DNA of 64,000 nt, taken from the NCBI GenBank assembly GCA_943788025.1, contig CALSOR010000002.1, forward strand, positions 372,001 to 436,000, written 5' to 3'. The stretch comes from JABAAE01 sp905480545. Its GTDB lineage: Bacteria > Planctomycetota > Planctomycetia > Pirellulales > Pirellulaceae. The translations under genes were made by a program, and so were the position numbers. This document shows positions 26,151-34,666 of the stretch, piece after piece (the stretch's first letter is position 1; every line of letters begins with the position of its first letter). The notes below the pieces were generated by a model that was not told the DNA's origin, ran no database searches, and saw nothing but the letters and a program-made list of their open reading frames with translations.

Positions 26151-27104
26151 ATGAATCAAAACAGCTCATCGAGCCTTCCCATTTTGAATCAAGTCCCATC
26201 GCCTGTCGATGCAGCTGCGACCGATGAATCGATTATAAATGCCGCTCCGGTAAAACGTTTGCCGCGTTGGCTGAAACGTGAGGTTCCACGCGGGAACGCT
26301 GATCATTTTACCTCCAAACTTCTCGAAGAGTTAAATCTCGAAACAGTTTGTGACAACGCCAAATGTCCGAATCGTATGGAATGCTATTCGCAAAAGACTG
26401 CGACATTCATGATTCTTGGAAACGTTTGCACTCGTCCCTGTGGTTTTTGTGCGGTGAAACGTGGACGTCCTGAACAATTGGAAGTCGACGAACCAGACCG
26501 GCTCGCGGAAGCCGCTCATCGATTGGGACTCAAGCACGTTGTAATCACATCAGTAACGCGTGATGACCTTTCCGACGGTGGCGCCGATCACTACGTCCAA
26601 TGCATTGAAAAAGTCCGAGAACGCAGCGATGCGACAATCGAGGTTTTGACGCCCGACTTTATTGGCAACGAAGAGGCACTCAATCAGGTTATCGATGCCC
26701 GACCGGATGTTTTCAATCACAACACCGAAACGGTACCACGACTTTATCGTCGCGTCCGTGGACCCAAGTCGGTTTACAAATGGACGCTGGAAATGCTTCA
26801 GCGAATTAAGGATCGGAACCCGAAAATCAAAACCAAAAGTGGCTTGATGCTCGGACTCGGCGAAACCCAGCAGGAGGTCTTGGACGTTCTCGCCGACCTG
26901 CGTGAGGTCAATTGCGACTTCTTGACGTTGGGGCAATATCTGCAACCGAGTGAAACTCGCTACCTGCCTGTCGAACGGTACATTCCACCAGCAGAATTCG
27001 AGGAATGGGGCGAGCGTGCGAAATCATTGGGCTTCAGAAAAGTTGCCAGTGGACCATTTGTTCGCAGTAGTTATCACGCGCGCGATATGGCCGAGAGTTT
27101 CTAA
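26151..27104 (+). CDS. lipA: Lipoyl synthase
   Basis: A 317-residue radical-SAM enzyme that inserts two sulfurs into octanoyl groups on lipoyl domains. Both iron-sulfur clusters are encoded: C67/C72/C78 (CDNAKCPNRMEC) for the auxiliary cluster and C92/C96/C99 (CTRPCGFC) for the SAM cluster. Further marks are SVTRDDLSDGGADH, VFNHNTETV, KSGLMLGLGET and the C-terminal SSYHA with the conserved Ser ligand. The ATG at 26151 is preferred over 25998, which would add 51 non-homologous residues. lipB is not nearby. The gene is divergent from smpB and followed by a terminator. Confidence 0.96.
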   Translation: MNQNSSSSLPILNQVPSPVDAAATDESIINAAPVKRLPRWLKREVPRGNADHFTSKLLEELNLETVCDNAKCPNRMECYSQKTATFMILGNVCTRPCGFCAVKRGRPEQLEVDEPDRLAEAAHRLGLKHVVITSVTRDDLSDGGADHYVQCIEKVRERSDATIEVLTPDFIGNEEALNQVIDARPDVFNHNTETVPRLYRRVRGPKSVYKWTLEMLQRIKDRNPKIKTKSGLMLGLGETQQEVLDVLADLREVNCDFLTLGQYLQPSETRYLPVERYIPPAEFEEWGERAKSLGFRKVASGPFVRSSYHARDMAESF

Positions 27105-27326
27105 TAAATTATTGCCGGTTTGCCCCAACTGACGATCGCCATGTGTCAACTTGTCTAACCTACGTCTTGCCCAGCCCAGGTTGCCAGCTTTTTGCTAAAT
27201 ACGGCCAGCAATAGCCTGTTTCCAAAAAGTTATTCGGCGGAAAATCGCCACGATTACTTGATTTATCGGCGGCAATTGCCTACCGTCGTATTTTACAAGT
27301 AAAACACTTAATGGACCGAAAAACTG

Positions 27327-27360
27327 AACCGCTGCGGAAGACGTGGCGGTTTTTTGTTTT
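27327..27360 (+). terminator. Terminator or attenuator between lipA and argF
   Basis: AACCGC (27327-27332) pairs with GCGGTT (27346-27351), followed by TTTTGTTTT. It lies 223 bp after lipA and only about 25 bp before the argF start, within what would be the argF leader. It may end lipA transcripts or attenuate argF. Confidence 0.6.
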
Positions 27361-27383
27361 GCGGTTTACGTTGGGAGGCTCCC

Positions 27384-28319
27384 TTGAGGCATTTGCTTTC
27401 GTTGCTCGATTACTCGTCTGATGAAATTCGTCAGATCCTTTCGAATGCTGTGAATCTGAAAACGAAGTTCAAACACTCTAACACGCGAGAGCCCTTGTTG
27501 GCGCGGCATGTGGTCGCGATGATCTTCGAAAAGCCATCGCTCCGAACCCGCGTCAGTTTTGAAACGGGTATGCAACATCTGGGTGGGAGCTGTCTTTATC
27601 TCTCTGGTTCGGACGTCGGCTGGGGTGGCAAACGAGAAGCGATTCAAGATTTTAGTCGAGTGCTCAGCAGTTACGTCGATTTGATTGTTTGCCGAGCGAA
27701 GTCACACCAAAGTGTGGTTGACCTTTCGACTTACTCCACTTGTCCTGTCGTTAATGCTTTGACCGATGAGTACCATCCGTGCCAAGCTCTCGCCGATGCA
27801 TTGACGATCATGGAAAGCTCTGACGATGTCACACAGCAGAAGATCGCTTTTATCGGCGATGCCAACAATGTCTCGCGAAGCCTAGCCATCATCTGCGCAA
27901 AACTGGGTATCGAATTCAGTATCGCGGCACCGATCGGCTACCAATTCGAAGATGCATTTTTTGCAGATTTAAAATCGCAATGTCCAAACGCGAAACTAAG
28001 CCAAACCATTGATCCATTTGAAGCAGTCAACAATTCCGACTATGTTTACACGGATGTTTGGACGAGCATGGGACAGGAGAACGAACAAGCATCTCGCAAG
28101 GCTGCGTTCGCTCAATTTCAAGTCAACGAAGAATTAATGAGTGCAGCCAATCCCCGGGCAAAATTCCTGCACTGCTTGCCAGCGATACGTGGTGAAGAAG
28201 TGACCGATGCAGTGATGGATTCTCCCCACAGCCTTGTGATCCAACAAGCCGAAAATCGCATGCATGCGCAAAAAGGCTTGGTGACCTGGCTTTTGAAACA
28301 AGATAAAAACGTTTCGTGA
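27384..28319 (+). CDS. argF: Ornithine carbamoyltransferase
   Basis: A 311-residue transcarbamylase that makes citrulline from ornithine and carbamoyl phosphate. The carbamoyl-phosphate loop is FEKPSLRTRVSFE (an SLRTR variant common in this branch), followed by HPCQALADALT, and by HCLPAIRGEEV with the catalytic Cys. The DxxxSMG-type ornithine loop appears as DVWTSMGQE. Start: the TTG at 27384 has GGGAGG just upstream and begins directly at the first helix. The TTG at 27354 lies inside the terminator run and is rejected. It is convergent with the CusA-like gene, whose stop lies 6 bp away. No other arg gene is adjacent. Confidence 0.94.
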   Translation: MRHLLSLLDYSSDEIRQILSNAVNLKTKFKHSNTREPLLARHVVAMIFEKPSLRTRVSFETGMQHLGGSCLYLSGSDVGWGGKREAIQDFSRVLSSYVDLIVCRAKSHQSVVDLSTYSTCPVVNALTDEYHPCQALADALTIMESSDDVTQQKIAFIGDANNVSRSLAIICAKLGIEFSIAAPIGYQFEDAFFADLKSQCPNAKLSQTIDPFEAVNNSDYVYTDVWTSMGQENEQASRKAAFAQFQVNEELMSAANPRAKFLHCLPAIRGEEVTDAVMDSPHSLVIQQAENRMHAQKGLVTWLLKQDKNVS

Positions 28320-28325
28320 ATCTTT

Positions 28326-31300
28326 TTATCCATTGGATACGAAACGATCGTCGTGCATTTTGGCGTTCATTTTAAATTCGAGGAACCCGCAATAAACAAC
28401 GGGCACCACAAACAACGTAATCAGTTCAACAACCATTCCGCCAAACACCGGAATGGCCATAGCGCGGGCAACGTCGGCACCACGACCAGTCGCATAAAGA
28501 ACCGGAAGCAATGCGATCACCGTCGTAAACGTTGTCATTAAACAAGGACGTATCCTTTTTAGCCCGGCCTCAACAACGGCATTGCGAATGTCGCCGATCG
28601 ATTCCAGCCGACGGTCCTTTAAGACTTGATCCAAATAGGTTGCGATGACGACTCCGTCGTCGATGGCAATTCCAAACAGGGCGATAAAGCCAATCCAAAC
28701 CGCAGTGTTCAGTTGAACGTCAGCCATCGACAATGCAATCATCCCGCCACCGAATGCGACCGGGATTCCCGCAAACACAATGAGTGTTAATGGAAGACGG
28801 CGAAACTGCAGGTAAATAATAAAGATATTGAGAGCAAGGACCAAAGGAATGATAATCATTAAGCGACGATTGGCTTCGATTTGATTTTGAAATGATCCGA
28901 CCGCCTCCAATTCAAAGTTACCTTCCGGAAACTTCAACTCACCCATCTTTCGTGCGTTGGTTAGCGACTCCATGACTCGATCAACGGTTTCGAGCGGTCC
29001 TACGTTTTTGCGAGGAGCAAATGCAACATGAGCAACCAAGCGAGCGTCTTCGCTGTTGACCATCGCTGGCCCCCACGTCGTTTTCAGCGTTGCCAAACGC
29101 CCCAGCGGAACAACTTCGCCCGTTTTTGTCACCACCGGAACCCGTATCAATTCTGAAATATTGTCCCGATAGCTTCTTTGATAGCGGACTTGAATTCCAT
29201 AACGCTGACGACCTTCGACGGTTGTCGTCGCCACCTTTCCGCCCAACGCCGATTCAATGATCTCATTGACGCTTCTGACGGTCATACCGTAACGAGCGGA
29301 CTCTTTTCGGTCGACTTCGAATTCGATGTACGGTTTTCCAAGGACAATGTCTGGGCTAACCGTATCAGCATTGACCATTGGATGACGCTTGATTGTTGAT
29401 GCAACTGCGTCCGCTGCTTTGGCAAGGCCCTGCAAGTTATCGCCATAGATCCGAATGGCCATCGACGCTTTGATTCCACTTTGCAGCATGACCACGCGCC
29501 CTTCGATCGGCTGCAATTCGTCGGCGACGGTTATTCCGGGCAGCGTTGCCAGCTTGTTGATCTCCGCCCAAATTTTCTTTTCCGTCATATCATTTCGCCA
29601 CTCCGATTTTGGCTTGAGCATGATATAAGTTTCAATCATGGCGGCTGGCGCTGGATCCAGCGCAGATTCGGCTCGTCCGATTTTACCCAACACTTCCGCA
29701 ACTTCTGGAATTTGACGAATCATCGCGTCTTGCGTTTGCAAAGTCCTCATCGCTTGAGACAAACTTGCCGCAGGATAGAGCGAAGGCATATAAAACCAAC
29801 TTCCTTCATCCAACGCAATCCAGTCATCCGATGAAAGCCCAACAAACGTGTGCTTAAAATCAACGTACCCTTGCGATCCATTGAAGTCCGCACCAAGATA
29901 TTTTTTTGCAATTTGGTCAATCGGGCTGAGAATTTTTGGCAATCCAATCCATGCCCCGACTCCAAAGAAAACGATCAACAGAGGAATCACCAAGAAGGTG
30001 CGTTTAAAACGCAAGAACAACCGAAGTGTTGGTTCGTAAATACGGTTGACGAGACGGGCGACAAGATTCTTTTCAACAGGCCGCATTTTTTCACGAAGCA
30101 TCACATAGACCAGTCCACCGCCTAACAAGCTAACGGTGACAATCGGAACGATTGGCGGGATCGGCATTGTGAGCGCATTGGCATCCCACAAGCGACCGCC
30201 TGAAATTCCATTGCACCAACTGGCGATATGATTGACGTGTTTGTAAAGTTGATCGCTCCATATGAATGTGCTTAACGCAGCAACGATTCCGCCAAAAACC
30301 ATCGACGCAGCGGTGGCGACCCAACCATTCCCCCTGGGTTTCTTCAGCAATATTCGTGCAAGTGGCGGAACGAGCAGAACCGCCACGATAAGAGACGCGA
30401 CCAATGAAAATGTTTTGGTCCATGCCAACGGGGCAAACAAACGATAGTCGCGACCCGTTAAAAAGAAGACCGGCAAAAAGCTGATAACCGTTGTGCTAAC
30501 AGCCGTAACGACAGCCGGCGCAACTTCGCGTGTCATTTTCGAGATTGTCTTTAGTCGGCCTTCTTCACCTTCTGGGCGACCAGATTCTTCCCAGTCTGCC
30601 ACGCCACGAAAAATATTTTCTGAAATAATAATCCCCATATCGACCATCGTTCCAATCGCGATCGCGATTCCCGCAAGCGACATGATGTTGGCGTCCACAC
30701 CGAATGTGTTCATCGCGATGAACGCCATCAGCACGGCAACAGGCAGCGTTGTCGCAACAACGAGGCTCGCCCGAACATGCAACAGAAACAGAACGATCAC
30801 TGCCATTGTGATTGCTATCTCTTGCCACAGTGCGTTGGTCAGCGTTCCAATCGTCTCGTCGACTAGCTCTGTTCGATCATAGATACCTTTGATTTTAATG
30901 CCACCTAATTCTGGCTCAAGAGCAGCAATCCTGGCCTTGACTCGTTCAATGACCTTCCGCGGGTTTTCGCCGTAACGCATCACTACAACACCGCCGACCG
31001 CTTCACTTCCGTTCCAGTCCAATGCGCCTCGGCGGAACGCGGGCCCTATCTGGACGGACGCCACATCGCCAATCGTTACTGGTATGCTTTCCTTCGTTGC
31101 AATAACCGTTTGCTCGATTTGAGCCAGAGTCTCTGAATGCGTTTTTCCGGCGCCAATAAAACCGATCCCACGAACAAGGTATTCCATGCCGCTAGACTCA
31201 ATTGTCTTGGCTCCGACGTCGATATTGGAATCACGAACCGATGAAAGCACTTGGGCGAGCGTTAGCTGATGAATCCTCAGTTGATCAGGATCGATTTCGA

Positions 31301-31862
31301 TTTGATATTGCTTAACGTAGCCGCCAATGGAAGCAACTTCTGCCACACCATCAACGCTTTGCAGCGCGTATTTAACTATAAAGTCCTGTTTGCTGCGCAC
31401 GTCCGCAAGATTCATTCCTGAGGGTGGATCAAGAACGTAATAGTAGATCTGTCCTAACGCCGTTGCATCGGGTGCTAGTGCCGGGCTGGTCCCCTCGGGC
31501 AACTGTTTTCCAACCGTCGACAGCTGCTCTGAAACTCGCGACCGCGCCCAGTAGAAATCAACGTTGTCGGCAAATGTGACCTGAACAAAACTAAAGCCAA
31601 GCATACTCTTGCCACGGACGCTTTCCGCTCCTGCAACCGACTGCAACGCTACCGACAACGGGTAGGTGATTTGATCCTCAATATCTTTTGGACTTCGTCC
31701 CGGCCACTCAGTCAGTACGATCACCTGGTTCTCACTGACATTTGGTATCGCATCGATGGGAATGTCGCGAAACGAATACCAACCGTAAGCAACCAGTGAA
31801 ATCGTAACGAGAAAGACAATCAATCGCTCTCGAGTGCAAAAATCAATGAGAGGCTTGATCAC
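28326..31862 (-). CDS. CusA/CzcA-family heavy-metal RND efflux pump
   Basis: A 1178-residue inner-membrane proton antiporter of the heavy-metal-efflux RND family. The N terminus is typical (helix, then IPIDAIPNVSENQVIVLTEW). TM4 has GIAIAIGTMVDMGIIISEN with the conserved Asp. The pore domain contains GKIGRAESALDPAPAAMIET, and KIMKPV-type segments are replaced. It is about 130 residues longer than E. coli CusA owing to an insertion near residues 505-625 with two extra hydrophobic stretches. The sequence fits the Cu/Ag (CusA) branch best, but the metal is inferred. The GTG start overlaps the CusB-like stop by four bases (GTGA), which indicates translational coupling. Confidence 0.92.
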   Translation of the reverse strand: MIKPLIDFCTRERLIVFLVTISLVAYGWYSFRDIPIDAIPNVSENQVIVLTEWPGRSPKDIEDQITYPLSVALQSVAGAESVRGKSMLGFSFVQVTFADNVDFYWARSRVSEQLSTVGKQLPEGTSPALAPDATALGQIYYYVLDPPSGMNLADVRSKQDFIVKYALQSVDGVAEVASIGGYVKQYQIEIDPDQLRIHQLTLAQVLSSVRDSNIDVGAKTIESSGMEYLVRGIGFIGAGKTHSETLAQIEQTVIATKESIPVTIGDVASVQIGPAFRRGALDWNGSEAVGGVVVMRYGENPRKVIERVKARIAALEPELGGIKIKGIYDRTELVDETIGTLTNALWQEIAITMAVIVLFLLHVRASLVVATTLPVAVLMAFIAMNTFGVDANIMSLAGIAIAIGTMVDMGIIISENIFRGVADWEESGRPEGEEGRLKTISKMTREVAPAVVTAVSTTVISFLPVFFLTGRDYRLFAPLAWTKTFSLVASLIVAVLLVPPLARILLKKPRGNGWVATAASMVFGGIVAALSTFIWSDQLYKHVNHIASWCNGISGGRLWDANALTMPIPPIVPIVTVSLLGGGLVYVMLREKMRPVEKNLVARLVNRIYEPTLRLFLRFKRTFLVIPLLIVFFGVGAWIGLPKILSPIDQIAKKYLGADFNGSQGYVDFKHTFVGLSSDDWIALDEGSWFYMPSLYPAASLSQAMRTLQTQDAMIRQIPEVAEVLGKIGRAESALDPAPAAMIETYIMLKPKSEWRNDMTEKKIWAEINKLATLPGITVADELQPIEGRVVMLQSGIKASMAIRIYGDNLQGLAKAADAVASTIKRHPMVNADTVSPDIVLGKPYIEFEVDRKESARYGMTVRSVNEIIESALGGKVATTTVEGRQRYGIQVRYQRSYRDNISELIRVPVVTKTGEVVPLGRLATLKTTWGPAMVNSEDARLVAHVAFAPRKNVGPLETVDRVMESLTNARKMGELKFPEGNFELEAVGSFQNQIEANRRLMIIIPLVLALNIFIIYLQFRRLPLTLIVFAGIPVAFGGGMIALSMADVQLNTAVWIGFIALFGIAIDDGVVIATYLDQVLKDRRLESIGDIRNAVVEAGLKRIRPCLMTTFTTVIALLPVLYATGRGADVARAMAIPVFGGMVVELITLFVVPVVYCGFLEFKMNAKMHDDRFVSNG

Positions 31863-33592
31863 TTTAATGCCTCCGATTTCCCCGGAGCAGTGCCAGACGA
31901 ACTTGCTTCGCTTGAACGGTATGGGTTGTTAACGCTCGCTTGATGGTACTTCATCAGAATTTTCAAGTTCTTTTCTGGCTCTTCGAGTACCCCACTTCTG
32001 CAACCCTCACAACAAATCATGATCGAACTTCCCTTGATGTCGACCTTGATTGGAGTTCCCATTCCTTTTGTGCCCAAACGGACTTCAGAAACTGGGCAAA
32101 TGACTTGCAACTCGGCAAGTTTGCGATCCTCAGCTGAAAGTGAAGTGAACGATGCATCGATTTCCTTTTGCTCATCCTCACTGATTTGCTTTCCGCGGTT
32201 TGCGGGGGACTTGCGCGGCAACTTACCTTCATTACGGGTCGGATCAATAATCGAAACTTTTCCTTGAATATTGAAAGTCGAATCGAGCATAAACACTCCC
32301 GATGCAACCACCATTTCGCCCGGCTTGATCCCGTTCGCAAGGGTGGTTGCATCGCCACTGATTTCCGCGATCTCGACTTTTCGAAATTCAAAGCGGTTAC
32401 GTTCTGTTTCAACATACGCGACGCTATCGTCACCATTGATCAGTACGGCTTCGCGTGGCACCACAACCATCGTTTCCGTTTGGACGGACGATGATTGGAT
32501 TTTGGCTTTACCGTAATCGCCAATCTTTACGAGGCCCGAATCGTTTGGAATCACAACTCGAACATTGACGGTTTGCGTCCGACTATCAACCACTGGATCA
32601 ATAAAAGAAACCCTCCCCGCAAATTGCTTGCCAGCCTGCGATTGAATCGAGACGGTCACCGATTGCCCGATCTTCAGATTACTGGTCTCCTCTGGAAACA
32701 TTTTTAATATCAACCAAACTTTCGAAAGGTCCGCAATTCTCAGAATTGGCATACCGGTCTTGATATACTTTCCTTCATCCACCAGTTTCTCGACCACGGT
32801 ACCAGACATGGGGGCAACGATCCGAACGCGACTATCCGGTTTTCCTCGTTCCTCAATGATGTCAATTTCAGATTCTGGAATACCAAACTCAATCAATCGC
32901 TGGCGGGAGTTTTCATACATACGCTGATTTGCATTTTTCAAGATGGATCGATCCGACTTGCTTTCTTGCAGGGCTTTCTTCGCACTAAGCAAACCGACTT
33001 GATCGGAATAAAGATCGGGTGAATACAGCACAGCCAGCTCTTGTCCTTTGGTAACCTTTGCGCCCGTGTAGTCCACCAACAGGTCAACGATACGACCGTC
33101 AACGTATGCCGATATCGTTGCCTCGGAGGTTTCGTCGTAGGTGATTTTCCCAAGTGCTTCGATCTCTTTCGTGTAAGGAAGGTTTAGGGCAGCAACCGTC
33201 TTGATATTAGAAAGTCGACGGGCAGCGGGTTCGATGGTGACGCCGAATATATCCTTAGGATCACCGGTCATTTCGATTTCCTGAAGCTCCATCCCACAAA
33301 CGGGACACCGCCCAGGAGCTTTGACAAAAACGCATAACATCGAACAGGCGTACAAAGAATCAACGCCTGTATCGACCGATGCCTCACTTGATCGGGCATC
33401 GTTGAACCAGTTGAAACTCCGCTGAGCGTACCCGAAAAGGAACGCGATCATCACGATGAACACAACGGCTAAAAGAGGCTGTGCGACAAGTCTGAACCAG
33501 TATTTGGTTATATTAAACACATGACTTGCCGCCCGCCTACGATGGTGTGGGCGTTCAGCAACAGATTCGGAATTCAGATTCGTTTCATTCAT
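31859..33592 (-). CDS. CusB-like RND efflux adaptor with two metal-binding modules
   Basis: A 577-residue periplasmic adaptor for the downstream pump. After a cytoplasmic Arg/His-rich start and a membrane helix (about 34-55), a heavy-metal-binding motif appears: YACSMLCVFVKAPGRCPVCG, a degenerate form of YxCPMHPxxxxxxPGxCPxCGM. The barrel-sandwich, hairpin and beta-barrel core runs from about residue 130 to 450 (DGRIVDLLVDYTGAKVTKGQ, APMSGTVVEKLVDEGKYI). The C-terminal 60 residues form a second Cys module (ICPVSEVRLG, then MICCEGC), resembling a YHS/TRASH-type domain. These suggest metal capture at both ends. It follows a 310-bp gap after the Cys-rich gene and is coupled to the pump gene. Confidence 0.9.
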   Translation of the reverse strand: MNETNLNSESVAERPHHRRRAASHVFNITKYWFRLVAQPLLAVVFIVMIAFLFGYAQRSFNWFNDARSSEASVDTGVDSLYACSMLCVFVKAPGRCPVCGMELQEIEMTGDPKDIFGVTIEPAARRLSNIKTVAALNLPYTKEIEALGKITYDETSEATISAYVDGRIVDLLVDYTGAKVTKGQELAVLYSPDLYSDQVGLLSAKKALQESKSDRSILKNANQRMYENSRQRLIEFGIPESEIDIIEERGKPDSRVRIVAPMSGTVVEKLVDEGKYIKTGMPILRIADLSKVWLILKMFPEETSNLKIGQSVTVSIQSQAGKQFAGRVSFIDPVVDSRTQTVNVRVVIPNDSGLVKIGDYGKAKIQSSSVQTETMVVVPREAVLINGDDSVAYVETERNRFEFRKVEIAEISGDATTLANGIKPGEMVVASGVFMLDSTFNIQGKVSIIDPTRNEGKLPRKSPANRGKQISEDEQKEIDASFTSLSAEDRKLAELQVICPVSEVRLGTKGMGTPIKVDIKGSSIMICCEGCRSGVLEEPEKNLKILMKYHQASVNNPYRSSEASSSGTAPGKSEALK

Positions 33593-33902
33593 TAGTTAAT
33601 CTTTGTGATAACCGGATAACGGCTGGGGCGCAAATACAGGTTCTCCAGAACGGAGTTTGGTCGCAGGGAACTCGCAATACAATCTTCGAGTCAGCTTTTG
33701 ATTCAGCCGCTAAATTCGCTTTGACAAATCGTGTGGAGTTGAGCCGACATGCTAATTTTCGTAACCAACCAGCTAAACAAGGGCTTTGGTTTGAAATTGC
33801 AAATTTACGAAAGAATGTGGCGTGCTTAGACAAGCGGCGTCAATAACGGCAATCAACATTGCAAAATCTTATTGCAGCGCAGTCACGTCCACAATTATCA
33901 GA
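33593..33902. other. Intergenic region within the efflux block
   Basis: About 310 bases between the Cys-rich protein gene and the adaptor gene. Short open frames on both strands show no family feature. It may hold an internal promoter for the adaptor-pump pair. No hairpin of note. Confidence 0.35.
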
Positions 33903-34433
33903 TCAAAACGTAAATCGAGAAAGCATCGCGCAGGTTTGCTGGGCTGTGCGAGCATTTAGAAGCGGATCGATTAGAATGAACTTGTTGCTGCAACAATTCA
34001 ATCGCACATCGAAACATTGTGCGTTTGCCGCAACAGAAAGATGTTCGACTTCAGTTCTATTGGAATCAGACGGCAAACTCGCTGGCAATGTTTCGGGCAA
34101 AGTGACCACGCCATGGCATTCGCAATGATCGCAACGACAACTTTCCCCTACCGAATTACTCGAACAACTTGATCCCCCGCAACAAGAAGACAGTTTGAAA
34201 TCCTTCATGCGGAAGGAATCTTTCTCAGCCGCAGGTCTTGAAGTTTGATTTGAGCAACAATTTACCGATTCGATTTTGCTCCCGCAGCATTTGGCGGATT
34301 CCGTCTCACCGGTTTCTTTTTTGCATGTGCAACTCGACGCCCGGAGAAGACTAGATGGCACGCAAAGACAAATGAGGACCGACCAACAGCCAACCATTTG
34401 CGTCAAACGAGTTTTGCGTCCGGAAATTGTCAT
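33903..34433 (-). CDS. Cysteine-rich secreted protein, putative metal binder
   Basis: A 176-residue protein with a signal peptide (MVGCWSVLICLCVPSSLLRASS) and many cysteines, often paired: CTCKK, CCGSK, CCSNQ, CCGGSSCSS, CRCDHCECHG and CCSNKF. The ATG at 34433 gives a clean signal sequence; an upstream GTG at 34487 adds 18 unlikely residues. The position between the TolC-type and CusB-like genes on the same strand suggests a periplasmic or surface metal-binding partner of the pump, comparable in role to CusF but unrelated in sequence. That role is inference. No known domain was recognised. Confidence 0.7.
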   Translation of the reverse strand: MTISGRKTRLTQMVGCWSVLICLCVPSSLLRASSCTCKKETGETESAKCCGSKIESVNCCSNQTSRPAAEKDSFRMKDFKLSSCCGGSSCSSNSVGESCRCDHCECHGVVTLPETLPASLPSDSNRTEVEHLSVAANAQCFDVRLNCCSNKFILIDPLLNARTAQQTCAMLSRFTF

Positions 34434-34666
34434 AGGTTTAAGGGCGGGTGAAGCTTGCCATAGATTGTCGGAATTGTTGATAGTCACAGCATCATAGTCA
34501 AGACCAAGTCTTTTTAACGCCTACCCAATTATAGTCCCAAATCGCTTTTATTTAGCGCCGTGAGATCGAAAAAACGCTGGAGTAAGGCAACAAACTGATG
34601 CTTTCCACCGGTTATTGACATGATTCCGCTTCGCATGGCAACTCAACTCATTCGATGGGCTGCAAA
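34434..34666. other. Intergenic region after the TolC-type gene
   Basis: About 230 bases between the TolC-type gene and the Cys-rich gene, with no gene seen. The Cys-rich gene may have its own promoter here. Confidence 0.3.

Noticed and set aside
33526..33846. 106-codon open frame on the plus strand in the efflux block
   Set aside because: It overlaps the start of the CusB-like gene on the other strand and has no coding character.
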